Shown one piece after another: positions 24,393 through 35,715 of a stretch of 64,000 bases of DNA. Positions within the stretch are counted from its first letter, which is position 1. Each line of letters begins with the position of its first letter. The notes beneath the pieces are model-generated. The model saw only the letters and a program-made list of their open reading frames with translations. It was not told the DNA's origin and did not search any database. This DNA is from Streptomyces seoulensis (GTDB lineage Bacteria > Actinomycetota > Actinomycetes > Streptomycetales > Streptomycetaceae): positions 3,323,001 to 3,387,000 of the forward strand of contig NZ_AP025667.1 of NCBI RefSeq assembly GCF_022846655.1, in the 5' to 3' direction. Made by a program: the position numbers and the translations under genes.

Positions 24393-26150
24393 GTGCGAAT
24401 AGAGCGTCACCAGGTGGGCGAAGTCGTCATTTCGGCAGCTCGCGAGGACTTCGCGAACCGCATCGGGGGTGAGGTCCGGTCCATGTCGAAGGCCGGCCGG
24501 ATGACCACCTGGGAGTGGCAGTCGATCGCCGACGAGTTCCTCGACTACCTGGGCGCCCTCTCCGTCGAGACACCCGACCTCGGTACCCCGGAGGCCAAGG
24601 CCGCCCTGAAGGACGCCTCCGAGGCCGCGGCCGGCGCCGTCGCCTATGCCGCGTACCACCCGCACTGCAGCTTCCAGGTCTTCCTGGAGTACGTGAACTT
24701 CGGCATGGGTTACGAGCCAGGTGCTGACGCCCCCGAGGAGAGCGTCACGACCGGGGAGTGGATCGACGCGCTCTGCCTGTCGGTCCTCAGGGACAAGGCG
24801 CAGTTCCACGGCGAGGCCTTCCACTTCGCCCGGCAGAAGTTCACCGAGCAGGCGAAGGGCACGCCCGCCGGGGAGTTCGCCACCGGGTTGATGGCCGTGG
24901 TCCTGGACGACACGGGGGACGACGAGGAGTACCCGCCCAGCGCGCAGGCCAAGCTGGCGGCCGTGGACGCGGCCCTGGACCGTATCCGGACCCGCGCCGC
25001 AGAGACCGGCGAGCCCCTTCTGGACCGGCTGGACAGCGCGGCGCTCCACGCACTGCGCGCCCTGGTCGTCGAGGACCGGGAAGCCTTCGATGCCGTGCTC
25101 GCCGACCTCCTGCTCAGGCACGCCGCCGTGCACGGCACCTCGGCCTCGCCCAGCACTCTGCTCCCACTCGTCCCCATCGCTCTCGCCGCGCTCGCGTACC
25201 GCAAGCTGGGCTGGGCACCGGCCGTCCGTACCGACTACCTCCCGCACGCCCTGGTCACCGGCTTCGAGACCCGAGGCCCGCGGGTCGCGGGGTTCGGCCG
25301 CGACCGGAGGCCCGACGCGGTCGCCGCGCTTGCCGCGGGCCCGCTCGTGGTGGAGCGTCCGGCCTGCGAACAGGCCGGCGTTTCGCGGATCGAGGCCATG
25401 TACGAGGAGGAGCTGCAGGAGGCGTTCACCCCTGTCGACGGAAAGCCTCTCGACGTGCGGCGTCTCGGCGGCACCATGGGTGACCAGAAGCGCCTCTTCA
25501 CGTGGCGGGCGGGGAACACCGGTGATGTCACGGGCACTCAGCTCGCCACTCTTCGACTGGCCTCCCGCATCGGCGCTGCCCTGTTCCGCATCGCGCAGGC
25601 GGAGCCGGGCACCGAGGCCGAGGTGGACATCGACGGGCGCACGCTGCGCTACCCGGCCGGGCGCGGCGAGGAGATCAGCGCCGGGAACTGGCAGACGGCC
25701 ACCGCATTCGCCCTGATCACCGGCCGACGCGAGGACCTCGCCCCTCTGGTCCTCACCGGCCCCACCTTCGCCCGCCCGGACGGCTCCGCCTTCAGCGCGT
25801 ACCGAGAAGCCCTCCACGCCTATCTGAAGGGCGTCGAGCCCGAAGCGGCCGCGCAACGGGCGCTGCAGCAGGACGAGAAGGCGAAGGACTGGGGTTTCGC
25901 GATGCCGCCGACCGTGCTGCTGTCGCAGCTCGTGGAGGGGGACGAGGAAAGCTTCAACCTCGCCCTGGCCGACGCGCTCGAACACCACCGGGACTACTAC
26001 CAGGTCGCCGACCGCGCCGATGATCCGGACGCCTCCGTCAACCTGGACATCCTGGCTCTCGCCTGTCACGCACGCCGACGCGGCTGGGCGATACGGGTCG
26101 AGTCCCCCTACCTTCCGCATGACCTCTTGGCGGCCGCCGAGCCCTTCTAG
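24393..26150 (+). CDS. Imm49-like immunity protein with an internal duplication
   Basis: The 585-residue protein resembles the immunity 49 family, which is associated with polymorphic toxin systems. It has two related halves. Half 1 has GEWIDALCLSVL (121), VVEDREAFDAVLADLL (225) and ALAYRKLGWAPAVRTDYLPH (266-285). Half 2 has AGNWQTATAFALITG (430), LVEGDEESFNLALADAL (513) and ALACHARRRGWAIRVESPYLPH ending near 576. A low-similarity linker (about 300-390) joins them. The GTG start has GGAG upstream. No toxin gene is next to it, so it could be an orphan immunity gene or have another role. Confidence 0.65.
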   Translation: MRIERHQVGEVVISAAREDFANRIGGEVRSMSKAGRMTTWEWQSIADEFLDYLGALSVETPDLGTPEAKAALKDASEAAAGAVAYAAYHPHCSFQVFLEYVNFGMGYEPGADAPEESVTTGEWIDALCLSVLRDKAQFHGEAFHFARQKFTEQAKGTPAGEFATGLMAVVLDDTGDDEEYPPSAQAKLAAVDAALDRIRTRAAETGEPLLDRLDSAALHALRALVVEDREAFDAVLADLLLRHAAVHGTSASPSTLLPLVPIALAALAYRKLGWAPAVRTDYLPHALVTGFETRGPRVAGFGRDRRPDAVAALAAGPLVVERPACEQAGVSRIEAMYEEELQEAFTPVDGKPLDVRRLGGTMGDQKRLFTWRAGNTGDVTGTQLATLRLASRIGAALFRIAQAEPGTEAEVDIDGRTLRYPAGRGEEISAGNWQTATAFALITGRREDLAPLVLTGPTFARPDGSAFSAYREALHAYLKGVEPEAAAQRALQQDEKAKDWGFAMPPTVLLSQLVEGDEESFNLALADALEHHRDYYQVADRADDPDASVNLDILALACHARRRGWAIRVESPYLPHDLLAAAEPF

Positions 26151-26369
26151 AGAAGCGTGACCGACCGACCTCGCGGAGGGGCGCCTGCCGCCGGTCCGGT
26201 TCTCTTTCCGGTCCGTGAGTTCGGTCAGGCCGGGCCGGGGCACGCTCGGCAACAGCTCCGACGCCCTGATCACGCTCGCCAGATCGTGATCAGCCGGCCG
26301 ACGCCGGGGCGGCTTCTACACCGCTGCGCTCCGCGGGGCAGTCCAAATGTGAGCAAGACCGGGGGCACC

Positions 26370-26692
26370 GTGAACCGACCACTGCTGTTCCTCGACGTGG
26401 ACGGCCCGCTCAACCCTTATACAGCCAAGCCGGAAAGGCGCCCCGACGGCTACACCACACTCCGAGTGCCTCTGGACGACGGGCCACATCGGGATGACAG
26501 CGGCCTCTCCCTCCGGCGGCGCCCCCTGCGCGTCTGGCTCAACCCCGAGCACGGCCCATCCCCGCTCGGACTCGGTTTCGAGCTGTGCTGGGCCACCACC
26601 TGGATGGAGATGCCAACCGGTGGATCGCAGCGGTGCTCGGCCTTCCGGAACTTCTGATCGTCGACTTCGGCATTCCACGAACCGACAACTGA
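26370..26692 (+). pseudogene. HAD-like hydrolase remnant
   Basis: The frame from GTG 26370 starts with RPLLFLDVDGPLNPYTAKPE, the DxDG motif I and continuation typical of short actinobacterial HAD-like proteins, and has RVWLNPEHG and ELCWATTW further on. The middle part between them is shorter than in relatives. After TTW the homology moves to the +1 frame (DANRWIAAVLGLPELLIVDF), which ends at a TGA at 26690-26692. A single base change together with the internal loss makes the gene non-functional as read. Confidence 0.65.
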
Positions 26693-26768
26693 CCACATCG
26701 TCGGCTCTTCAGGTGGCTACGTGTCATTGTCCGAGCCCCGTCGATCCGAGCCGACGTGCACAGCGCGG

Positions 26769-27665
26769 TCAGGTCGACGTGTGCGGACTTTTCTGGCCCG
26801 GTGCCGTCACCGGCGCGGTCATGTCGAGGAGTGTCATGGCGTCGTGGTCGGGGGTGCCGGGGTCGGCGGTGTAGACGCCGATGCGCTGGCCGGGGGTGCC
26901 TTCGATGTGCAGGGACTGGGAGGTGAGGGTGAGCGTGCCGACCTGGGGGTGTCGGAAGGTCTTGTGGGCGGGTTTGCGGCCGGTGACCTCGTAGCGCTCC
27001 CAGAGGCCGGCGAAGTCAGGGCTCTTAAGGAGGAGTTCGCCGACGAGGTTGGTCAGGTCGGGGGCGTCGGGGGCGGTGCCGGCGATGGCTCGCAGGCGGG
27101 CGACGCACCCCGTGATCTGCCGGTCCCAGTCGGTGAACAGGTCGCGGGCCATGGGGTGCAGGAAGAGGTAGCGGGCCAGGTTGCGGTGCTTGACCGGCCA
27201 GTCGTCGAGACCCGCGTACAGGGCGAGGCCACCAGGGTTCCAGGCCAGGACGTCCATGCTGCGGCTGATGACGTAGGCCGGGTTCGGGCGCAGTGACTCG
27301 AGCAGCAGCTTGAGGTGCGGGCGTACCGTGCGGCTGGGAGCGGGCGGCGGCTCGGGAGCGTAGCGGGCGGCTCTGGCGGCGAGTTCGCGCAGGTGCTGGT
27401 GCTCCTGGTCGTCCATGCGCAGGGCGCGGGCGAGGGAGTCGAGGACGGCGGGGCTGGGGCGGGTCTCCTTGCCGCGTTCCAGGCGTACGTAGTAGTCGAT
27501 GCTGATGCCGGCGAGGGTGGCCAGCTCCTCGCGGCGCAGGCCGGGGGTGCGGCGGACGCCGGTGCCGATGGTGAGGCCGACGTGTCCGGGGCTGGTCTGG
27601 GTGCGGCGGGCGCGCAGGTAGCGGCCCAGCTCGGCGCTCTCGCTGTGCGCGCTCATCGATGCCAT
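26769..27665 (-). CDS. XRE family regulator with MmyB-like ligand-binding domain (second copy)
   Basis: The 298-residue protein has the same layout as the regulator at 18999-19874: an HTH with RRTPGLRREELATLAGISID at about residues 37-56 and YYVRLERGKETRPS, then a ligand-binding half with MDVLAWNPGGLALYAG, RNLARYLFLHPMARDLF and a last block TPGQRIGVYTADPGTPDH. It starts at ATG 27665, with an internal ATG at 27656. The divergent aldo/keto reductase gene is 212 bp away and, together with the alcohol dehydrogenase after it, is the probable target. Confidence 0.85.
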   Translation of the reverse strand: MASMSAHSESAELGRYLRARRTQTSPGHVGLTIGTGVRRTPGLRREELATLAGISIDYYVRLERGKETRPSPAVLDSLARALRMDDQEHQHLRELAARAARYAPEPPPAPSRTVRPHLKLLLESLRPNPAYVISRSMDVLAWNPGGLALYAGLDDWPVKHRNLARYLFLHPMARDLFTDWDRQITGCVARLRAIAGTAPDAPDLTNLVGELLLKSPDFAGLWERYEVTGRKPAHKTFRHPQVGTLTLTSQSLHIEGTPGQRIGVYTADPGTPDHDAMTLLDMTAPVTAPGQKSPHTST

Positions 27666-27877
27666 GACACCAGTCTCGCCCGCGGGGCACCCGTCGCGCG
27701 GGCGGGAGGGGGGCCCTGGCATTACCCCCGAAGAACCCGCCCTGCCACACGGGCGTGATCCGGGGGAAGGTGAGGCAGCGAGACGGTCGGCACCTCCGGC
27801 CCGCCGCCACGGGCGCCATCCGGCTGGTCGGGCGAGAGTGAGGGTGCCGGACGAGACATCACGGACCGGAGAGGGCA

Positions 27878-29938
<2,061 letters not shown>

Positions 29939-30000
29939 GCCCCCCGCTCCTCACCCACTCAGAAGAACATTCCGCCGCCGCAGGGCACACTGGTGTCGCC

Positions 30001-30537
30001 ATGGACACGCATCCCCTTCTGCTCACCGGCTACGGGCTCGTCCTTCGTGAGTGGACGAGCGACGACCTCGTCGTCATGCGCGAGCTGTTCGACGACCCCG
30101 ACGTCGCCTACCGGACCCCGCTGGAGTCGCCGTTCAGCCAGGCAGCCGCACTGCGATACCTGCACAGCGCGGGACAAGCCCGACGGAACGGGGAGCGGAT
30201 CCACCTGGCCATCACGACCGACGGGCACCAGGCGCGGGGAGAGATCCTGCTCAACCGCGTGACTGGCAGCATCGGCTACGTCGTCGGTGCCGCCCACCGG
30301 GGACAAGGGCTGGCAGTGCGCGCCCTTCGAACGATGACCGAGTTCGCGCACACCACTGCCGCCCTGCCGAAGGTGATCCTCGAGATCGAACCTGACAACC
30401 GGCCCAGCATCACCGTCGCGCGCATGGCCGGCTTCCACCCGTCCAGCCACTCGGTCCCCGAGACGGTCACCGACAAGGGCCGGACCTACGACCTGCTCAT
30501 CTGGGAACACAGCCTGACCGCCGACGATCGTGGGTGA
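30001..30537 (+). CDS. GNAT acetyltransferase, RimJ/RimL-like
   Basis: The 178-residue protein begins LLTGYGLVLREWTSDDL, as in RimJ/RimL-type acetyltransferases. The acetyl-CoA loop is in YVVGAAHRGQGLAVRAL at about residues 96-112, and the conserved EIEPDNRPSITVARMAGF segment follows. These enzymes acetylate protein N-termini or small amines; the target is unknown. The ATG follows a weak purine-rich stretch. It ends 88 bp from the convergent lipoprotein hydrolase gene. Confidence 0.85.
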   Translation: MDTHPLLLTGYGLVLREWTSDDLVVMRELFDDPDVAYRTPLESPFSQAAALRYLHSAGQARRNGERIHLAITTDGHQARGEILLNRVTGSIGYVVGAAHRGQGLAVRALRTMTEFAHTTAALPKVILEIEPDNRPSITVARMAGFHPSSHSVPETVTDKGRTYDLLIWEHSLTADDRG

Positions 30538-30624
30538 GGGACCGGCGTAGGCGGAAGGCCAGGCCCAAGAGTTCGCCATTCCACGCAGGGTCCACACAGC
30601 CGCAAACCGCGTGCCTCCGGAACG

Positions 30625-31512
30625 TCAGTGGTGTGCGGCGACCATGTTCTCGATCTCTTCGAGGACGAGGTCGGGGCGGTCCTCGGGGACGTCGTGGGAG
30701 CTGTGCTCGGCGGTGACGAGTGTCCGGTTCGGGCCGCTGCGGACGAATGAGGCGGCTGCGTCGCGCCAGCGCTGGGCGTCCTCAGGGGATCCGTCGAAGG
30801 GGGTCTTCTCCGAGACGATCACCGTGGCCGGTACCGCGTCCGGCCAGGCGACGGTGTGGAAGGCCTTGTTCGTCGCGACGAAGCTGTCCGCGGTGGAGAT
30901 GAGCTGGCGGTTGCGCGGCTTGTCCGGGTCCTTCCTCGCCGCGTCGACCTGGGGCTGGGCGAAGGCCACCAGGCGGGCGATCTCCTCGTCGGTGAAGAGC
31001 GGGGGCAGGTTGGCGTCGACGAGGACCGCACCGGAGAGCATGCTCGGGTTGTCCTTGGCGAAGTAGGTCGCGACTTCACCGGCCTGGGAGTGGGACACCA
31101 GGATCACGTTCTTGGCGATGCCGAGTTGCCGGAGTCCCGACCTGAGGTCGCTGACCGCGCTTTCGACCTTCCACGGACCGGGCACCACGTCGCTCTTGCC
31201 GAGCCCGGCCCTGTCGTAGGTGATGACCGTGGCCCCGGTGGCCGAGTGGAGCCCGGGGACCAGTTTCTTCCAGTAGGACGAGTCCTCGCCGCCACCCGAG
31301 TCCAGGACGATGGTGGAACCGTGGCCCGGCGTGACATGGAAGGCCAGACGGTGGCCGCCGTTGTCGATCATGTGCAACTTCGCTTCGTCACCATCCTTGT
31401 CGGCGGAGTCATGGCCGTCGCAGGCGGTGACGGCACCCGCTGTCAGGGCCAGCACGGCCAGGGCCGGTACTGCGCGGTGGAGAGACCAACTTCTGGGCGT
31501 GGCACGGGACAT
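30625..31512 (-). CDS. Secreted alpha/beta hydrolase lipoprotein
   Basis: The 295-residue product has a signal peptide with lipobox LTAGAVTAC (Cys at about residue 31), so it should be anchored outside the membrane. The hydrolase core shows LDSGGGEDSSYW, YDRAGLGKSD, the nucleophile elbow ILVSHSQAGEVA at about residues 137-148, LVDANLPP, and the last His in AEHSSHDVPEDRPD. It fits a general esterase or lipase-like hydrolase; the substrate is unknown. The start is followed by an Arg-rich lead. It is transcribed alone. Confidence 0.85.
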   Translation of the reverse strand: MSRATPRSWSLHRAVPALAVLALTAGAVTACDGHDSADKDGDEAKLHMIDNGGHRLAFHVTPGHGSTIVLDSGGGEDSSYWKKLVPGLHSATGATVITYDRAGLGKSDVVPGPWKVESAVSDLRSGLRQLGIAKNVILVSHSQAGEVATYFAKDNPSMLSGAVLVDANLPPLFTDEEIARLVAFAQPQVDAARKDPDKPRNRQLISTADSFVATNKAFHTVAWPDAVPATVIVSEKTPFDGSPEDAQRWRDAAASFVRSGPNRTLVTAEHSSHDVPEDRPDLVLEEIENMVAAHH

Positions 31513-31704
31513 GGCTGATCCTTCGGGCTACGAGTGCGGGGGAGACTGCGATGTCCATGATTCGGCGGGCTGGACGATCACGGAATCCGGCTGGCACGCG
31601 TGCCCAGGTGCGGTTGATGCGAGTGTGTCCGGTGGGGTTAGCCCCCGTTGGCCGAGGCGGAACTTGACGCTGTGGACTGTCCGGCCGGATCAGTGGCATC
31701 GTCG

Positions 31705-32535
31705 GTGATCGTGACAGAGCAAGGTTTCCTGGCGTTGGCGCCGCAGTACACCACGACATCCGAGCTGCTCTCGGCATCGGCACGGCGACGGGGGATGGAC
31801 GTGGAGGTGCTTCCCGCCCATGGCGGGGTGGACACCGCCATGGCCAGGCGCGGTGGCCACTACTACGGCGGCCCCGCCTTCGCGGCACGCGTCGTGGACG
31901 CCCTCGAAGTCGCGCTCCTGGAGCCGTCCGACGAGTGGCTGACCACGCTGCCCTACGAGTACACCGGACGCCGTATCACCATGGCGACCCTGGGCGAGGC
32001 GCGCGGTCTGTCCCGGCCGGCGTTCGTCAAGCCACCGAGCGCCAAGAGCTTCCCGGCCGCCGTCTACGCCGACGGCAGTTGCCTCCCGGACGGGCCGGAG
32101 CTGTCGCCGGAGGTGCCGGTGCAGATCAGCGACGTGGTGACCTGGGCGGCGGAGTTCCGCCTGTACGTCCTGGACGGCGAGGTCCGCACGGGCTCGCGGT
32201 ACGCCACCTTCGGCCGTCTCGACGCGGAGCCGCTGGAGGGGTACCGGCATGAGGGCGCGGCCCTGGAATTCGCCGACAGTCTGCTGGCCGCGTGCGGTGA
32301 CGGTCTGCCCAGCGCGGTGGTGGTGGACATCGGGCTCCTGGCCGCACCTGAGGGCGGCGCCGCGGAGCAGTGGGCGGTGGTCGAGGCGAACATGGCGTGG
32401 TTCAGCAACTGCTACGCCGCCGATCCCGACCGCGCCTTGGACGTCGTCCTGCGCTCGGCCGGTCCACGGACACGACTGGCGGGGCGGGACGGCCGGTTCT
32501 GCCGGAGCACCGGGGACGCTCACCGGACCGGCTGA
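31705..32535 (+). CDS. ATP-grasp domain protein (DUF4343/R2K-like)
   Basis: The 276-residue protein resembles the R2K-type ATP-grasp proteins. It has an N-terminal pre-ATP-grasp part (QYTTTSELLSASARRRGMDV), a central SRPAFVKPPSAKSFPAAVY lysine site at about residues 110-128, VTWAAEFRLYVLDGEVRTGS, and a late metal-binding segment VVDIGLLA...WAVVEANMAWFSN (Glu/Asn). ATP-grasp enzymes join a carboxylate to an amine with ATP; the substrates here are unknown. Two GTGs (31705 and 31711) fit the homology start. The frame is open upstream to 31648 without supporting similarity. Confidence 0.7.
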   Translation: MIVTEQGFLALAPQYTTTSELLSASARRRGMDVEVLPAHGGVDTAMARRGGHYYGGPAFAARVVDALEVALLEPSDEWLTTLPYEYTGRRITMATLGEARGLSRPAFVKPPSAKSFPAAVYADGSCLPDGPELSPEVPVQISDVVTWAAEFRLYVLDGEVRTGSRYATFGRLDAEPLEGYRHEGAALEFADSLLAACGDGLPSAVVVDIGLLAAPEGGAAEQWAVVEANMAWFSNCYAADPDRALDVVLRSAGPRTRLAGRDGRFCRSTGDAHRTG

Positions 32536-32622
32536 CGATCCGGCGCGGACTCGGCCGTTGCGCGCGAGGGGGGCCACTCGGGCCGGCCGGAGTGGTGGAC
32601 CGGCGATGAGTAGGGTGACGGT

Positions 32623-33255
32623 ATGTACACATGGGGGCGCAAATTCAGATTCGCAGCGGTGTCGGCGACGGTGATGCTGGCCCTCACCGGGTTCTCGAGC
32701 CGTGGTCACGGGAGCAGCGGCCATCACGGCGGCAGCGGGGGCGGTTGCAGCAACTCCAGCCAGGATCAAGACAGTTCGTCGGTGTCCGACCTCGGCGACT
32801 CGTCCAGTGTCGATCCTGACGACTTGGACCCGTACGGTGACGATCCATACGGCGATTCGTCCGACAGCGGGGCGTACGACCTCGGGGCGAGCACGGGTGG
32901 CGGCGACGGCGGTACGTACCGTTCGCGGCCCGGCACTCGTTCCCACCCCACGACGTCCTCCTCCGGTAGCGCTGCCCGGTCCATGAAGGACGGCACCGCG
33001 AAGCTCATCCACTGCGCGAGCAAGGACGACCCGTACGCCACCGTCGAGGTCGGGAACCCGAACGGGCGCGAGGGCCCGTTCAGCGTGACGGTGCGCTTCG
33101 TGGACGAGGACGGTTTGTACCTGCCCGACGCCACCGGCGAGGTGTCGGTGCCCGCCAAGGGCGAAGCGACCGTTCGGGTGCCCGTCGCCGACTCGGGGCG
33201 CGTGGACGGGATCGACCACTGCGAGGTCGACGACTGGGCGCTCGTCGACGAGTGA
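32623..33255 (+). CDS. Secreted Ser/Asp-rich hypothetical protein
   Basis: The 210-residue protein has a signal-like N-terminus (residues 6-24, FAAVSATVMLALTGFSS), a long disordered stretch of Gly, Ser and Asp with repeated DPYGDDPYGD-type units (residues 25-115), and a C-terminal beta-rich domain (residues 120-210) with TVEVGNPNGREGPFSVTV and a final DHCEVDDWALVDE. The last domain resembles an Ig-like or FxLYD-type fold in layout. Function unknown. Starts at ATG 32623. Confidence 0.65.
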   Translation: MYTWGRKFRFAAVSATVMLALTGFSSRGHGSSGHHGGSGGGCSNSSQDQDSSSVSDLGDSSSVDPDDLDPYGDDPYGDSSDSGAYDLGASTGGGDGGTYRSRPGTRSHPTTSSSGSAARSMKDGTAKLIHCASKDDPYATVEVGNPNGREGPFSVTVRFVDEDGLYLPDATGEVSVPAKGEATVRVPVADSGRVDGIDHCEVDDWALVDE

Positions 33256-33449
33256 CGGGCCCCGCGCCAAGGGAACGCGGAGGGCAACCCCCAACTCCCC
33301 ATCTGTCGCTGAGGAGTTCACAGCACACGTCGGCGCATGCACGCTTCCCGGCCGCCGGACTTTCTTCCGCGACCGGTACAACCATCCGGATACGCCGTCA
33401 GTCACACCAGACAGGAGCAAGGAGCTTCAACAGCCACACAGGGGGAACA

Positions 33450-33899
33450 ATGCGATCCAACCGTACGGCCCTCGGCATCGGCGCCCTGGCCGCCCTCGCG
33501 CTCGCCGCCACCACGGCGATGGCGGTCCCGGCCTCCGCCGCACCCAACACCACCCCGCAGAAGGTGTGCGGCAGCGGCTACCGCACCGTCAACTCCGCCG
33601 CCGTCGGCAGCCTCGGCACCGTCTACCTCACCTACAACGCCACCACCGGCAAGAACTGCGTCACCACCATCCGCAGCAACCCCGGCACCGCCACCGAGAT
33701 GTCCGCCTGGCTGTACATCACCGACACCGAGCAGGGCGACGACGACTACGGCGTCTACACCTCCTACGCCGGACCCACCTACGCCTACGGCAAGGGCCAC
33801 TGCGTGGACTGGGGTGGACACATCAAGAACGTGTACACCCAGGTCTCCGGCTCCAACTGCGCCTCTCTGAAGGAGAAGCGCACCACGTTCACCCGGTAG
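33450..33899 (+). CDS. sapA: Spore-associated protein A (SapA) homologue
   Basis: The 149-residue precursor has a classical Streptomyces signal peptide (residues 1-30, ending [10 protein letters not shown]). The mature part matches Sap[55 protein letters not shown] and GSNCASL. Four Cys probably form two disulfides. SapA was originally described on the surface of Streptomyces spores; its biochemical role is unknown. ATG 33450 has GGGGGAA upstream. A hairpin terminator lies 30 bp after the stop. Confidence 0.88.
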   Translation: MRSNRTALGIGALAALALAATTAMAVPASAAPNTTPQKVCGSGYRTVNSAAVGSLGTVYLTYNATTGKNCVTTIRSNPGTATEMSAWLYITDTEQGDDDYGVYTSYAGPTYAYGKGHCVDWGGHIKNVYTQVSGSNCASLKEKRTTFTR

Positions 33900-33928
33900 T
33901 ACCTCACCACCACACCGGGTGATGACGC

Positions 33929-33966
33929 GCTCTGGCGGGGCCGGGACCACCCCGTCCCGCCAGAGC
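33929..33966 (+). terminator. Terminator hairpin after sapA
   Basis: An 11-bp stem (GCTCTGGCGGG with its complement) encloses a 16-base loop that can pair further inside. It begins 30 bp past the sapA stop codon. Confidence 0.7.
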
Positions 33967-34110
33967 CTCCGCTCCCCCACCCAGGTCATCCCCTCGCCAC
34001 CCACGTTTGCCGCCCCCCAACCCGGTCACCCGGTAAGCCTGAGCCCCTGCGCCCGCAGGCATGCGCAAGGGCCGCGCGGCAGACGTTGTGGAAAGGATCA
34101 GCGAGCAGGT

Positions 34111-35628
34111 ATGACCGACACCCCTTACACCACCACAGACTCCGGCGCCCCCGTCGAGAGTGACGAGCACTCCCTGACCGTCGGTCCCGCCGGGCCGGTG
34201 CTGCTGCAGGACGCGTACCTCATCGAGCAGATGGCGCAGTTCAACCGGGAGCGGATTCCCGAGCGGCAGCCGCATGCCAAGGGCAGCGGGGCGTTTGGGC
34301 GGTTCGAGGTGACCGGCGACGTCAGCGGCTACACCAAGGCCGCCGTGTTCCAGCCCGGCACCCGTACCGATCTCGTCGCCCGCTTCTCCACCGTCGCCGG
34401 GGAGCGTGGCAGCCCGGACACCTGGCGTGACCCTCGCGGCTTCGCGGTGAAGTTCTACACCAGCGAGGGCAACTACGACATGGTCGGCAACAACACGCCC
34501 GTGTTCTTCGTGAAGGATCCGATGAAGTTCCAGCACTTCATCCGGTCCCAGAAGCGGCGCGCCGACAACAACCTGCGTGACCATGACATGCAGTGGGACT
34601 TCTGGACCCTCTCCCCCGAGTCCGCCCACCAGGTCACCTGGCTCATGGGCGACCGCGGCGTCCCCCGCACCTGGCGCCACATGAACGGCTACAGCTCCCA
34701 CACCTACATGTGGGTCAACGAGGCCGGCGAGAGGTTCTGGGTCAAGTACCACTTCAAGACGGACCAGGGCATCGAGTTCTTCACCCAGAACGAGGCCGAC
34801 CAGATGGCCGCGGTCGACACGGACTACCACACCCGCGACCTCTTCGAGCACATCCGCGACGGCGAGCACCCGAGCTGGACCATGTACGTGCAGATCATGC
34901 CGTACGAGGACGCCGCCGGGTACCGCTTCAACCCGTTCGACCTCACCAAGGTGTGGCCGCACAGCGACTACCCGCTCATCGAGGTCGGCCGGATGACGCT
35001 CGACCGCAACCCCACCGACAACCACGCCGAGATCGAGCAGCTCGCCTTCCAGCCGAACAACCTCGTGCCCGGCGTGGGCCCCAGCCCCGACCGCATGCTG
35101 CTGGCCCGGCTGTTCTCGTACGCCGACGCCCACCGCCACCGCATCGGCGCCAACTACGCGCAGCTCCCGGTCAACGCCCCCGTCGCGGACGTCCACACGT
35201 ACTCCAAGGACGGCGCGATGGCGTACCGCAAGACCACCGACCCGGTCTACGCCCCCAACTCCAAGGGCGGCCCCGCAGCCGACACCGCCCGCTTCGGCAG
35301 CCCGCCGAGCTGGGAGGCCGACGGCGCGATCACGCGGAGCGCCTACGTCCAGCACGCCGAGGACGACGACTGGGGGCAGGCGGGCACCATGGTGCGCGAG
35401 GTCCTGGACGACGACGCCCGCGACCGCCTCGTCGACAATGTCGTCGGCCACCTGCTGAACGGCGTCACCGAGCCCGTCCTGGAACGCGCCTTCCAGTACT
35501 GGACCAACATCGATCCGAAGATCGGCCAGCGCATCGCCGAGGGTGTGCGCGCCAAGGCCGACGATAAAGACCCCAAGGCGGGTGAGCAGGGCAATCCCGC
35601 TCGTCGCAGCATGCAGGGCAAAGCCTGA
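34111..35628 (+). CDS. katA: Monofunctional haem catalase (clade 3 type)
   Basis: The 505-residue enzyme breaks hydrogen peroxide into water and oxygen. The distal His is in [13 protein letters not shown] at about residues 51-63, the Asn in [12 protein letters not shown] at about 125-136, and the proximal haem Tyr in [14 protein letters not shown] at about residue 340. Substrate-channel and NADPH-side motifs such as [12 protein letters not shown] are present. Length and motif spelling fit small-subunit clade 3 catalases. ATG 34111 follows GGAAAGGATC at some distance. No Fur/CatR-type regulator is adjacent. A strong hairpin ends the transcript. Confidence 0.93.
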   Translation: MTDTPYTTTDSGAPVESDEHSLTVGPAGPVLLQDAYLIEQMAQFNRERIPERQPHAKGSGAFGRFEVTGDVSGYTKAAVFQPGTRTDLVARFSTVAGERGSPDTWRDPRGFAVKFYTSEGNYDMVGNNTPVFFVKDPMKFQHFIRSQKRRADNNLRDHDMQWDFWTLSPESAHQVTWLMGDRGVPRTWRHMNGYSSHTYMWVNEAGERFWVKYHFKTDQGIEFFTQNEADQMAAVDTDYHTRDLFEHIRDGEHPSWTMYVQIMPYEDAAGYRFNPFDLTKVWPHSDYPLIEVGRMTLDRNPTDNHAEIEQLAFQPNNLVPGVGPSPDRMLLARLFSYADAHRHRIGANYAQLPVNAPVADVHTYSKDGAMAYRKTTDPVYAPNSKGGPAADTARFGSPPSWEADGAITRSAYVQHAEDDDWGQAGTMVREVLDDDARDRLVDNVVGHLLNGVTEPVLERAFQYWTNIDPKIGQRIAEGVRAKADDKDPKAGEQGNPARRSMQGKA

Positions 35629-35640
35629 CCACGTCCCGTC

Positions 35641-35675
35641 GGCGCCCCTCCCCCGTCCGTGCGGGGAGGGGCGCC
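35641..35675 (+). terminator. Strong terminator hairpin after the catalase gene
   Basis: A perfect 13-bp stem (GGCGCCCCTCCCC with its complement) and 9-base loop start 12 bp after the stop codon of the catalase gene. Confidence 0.85.
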
Positions 35676-35715
35676 GGGCCGTGTCAGTCCGGCGAGGGTG
35701 GGTACTGCGGAGTCC

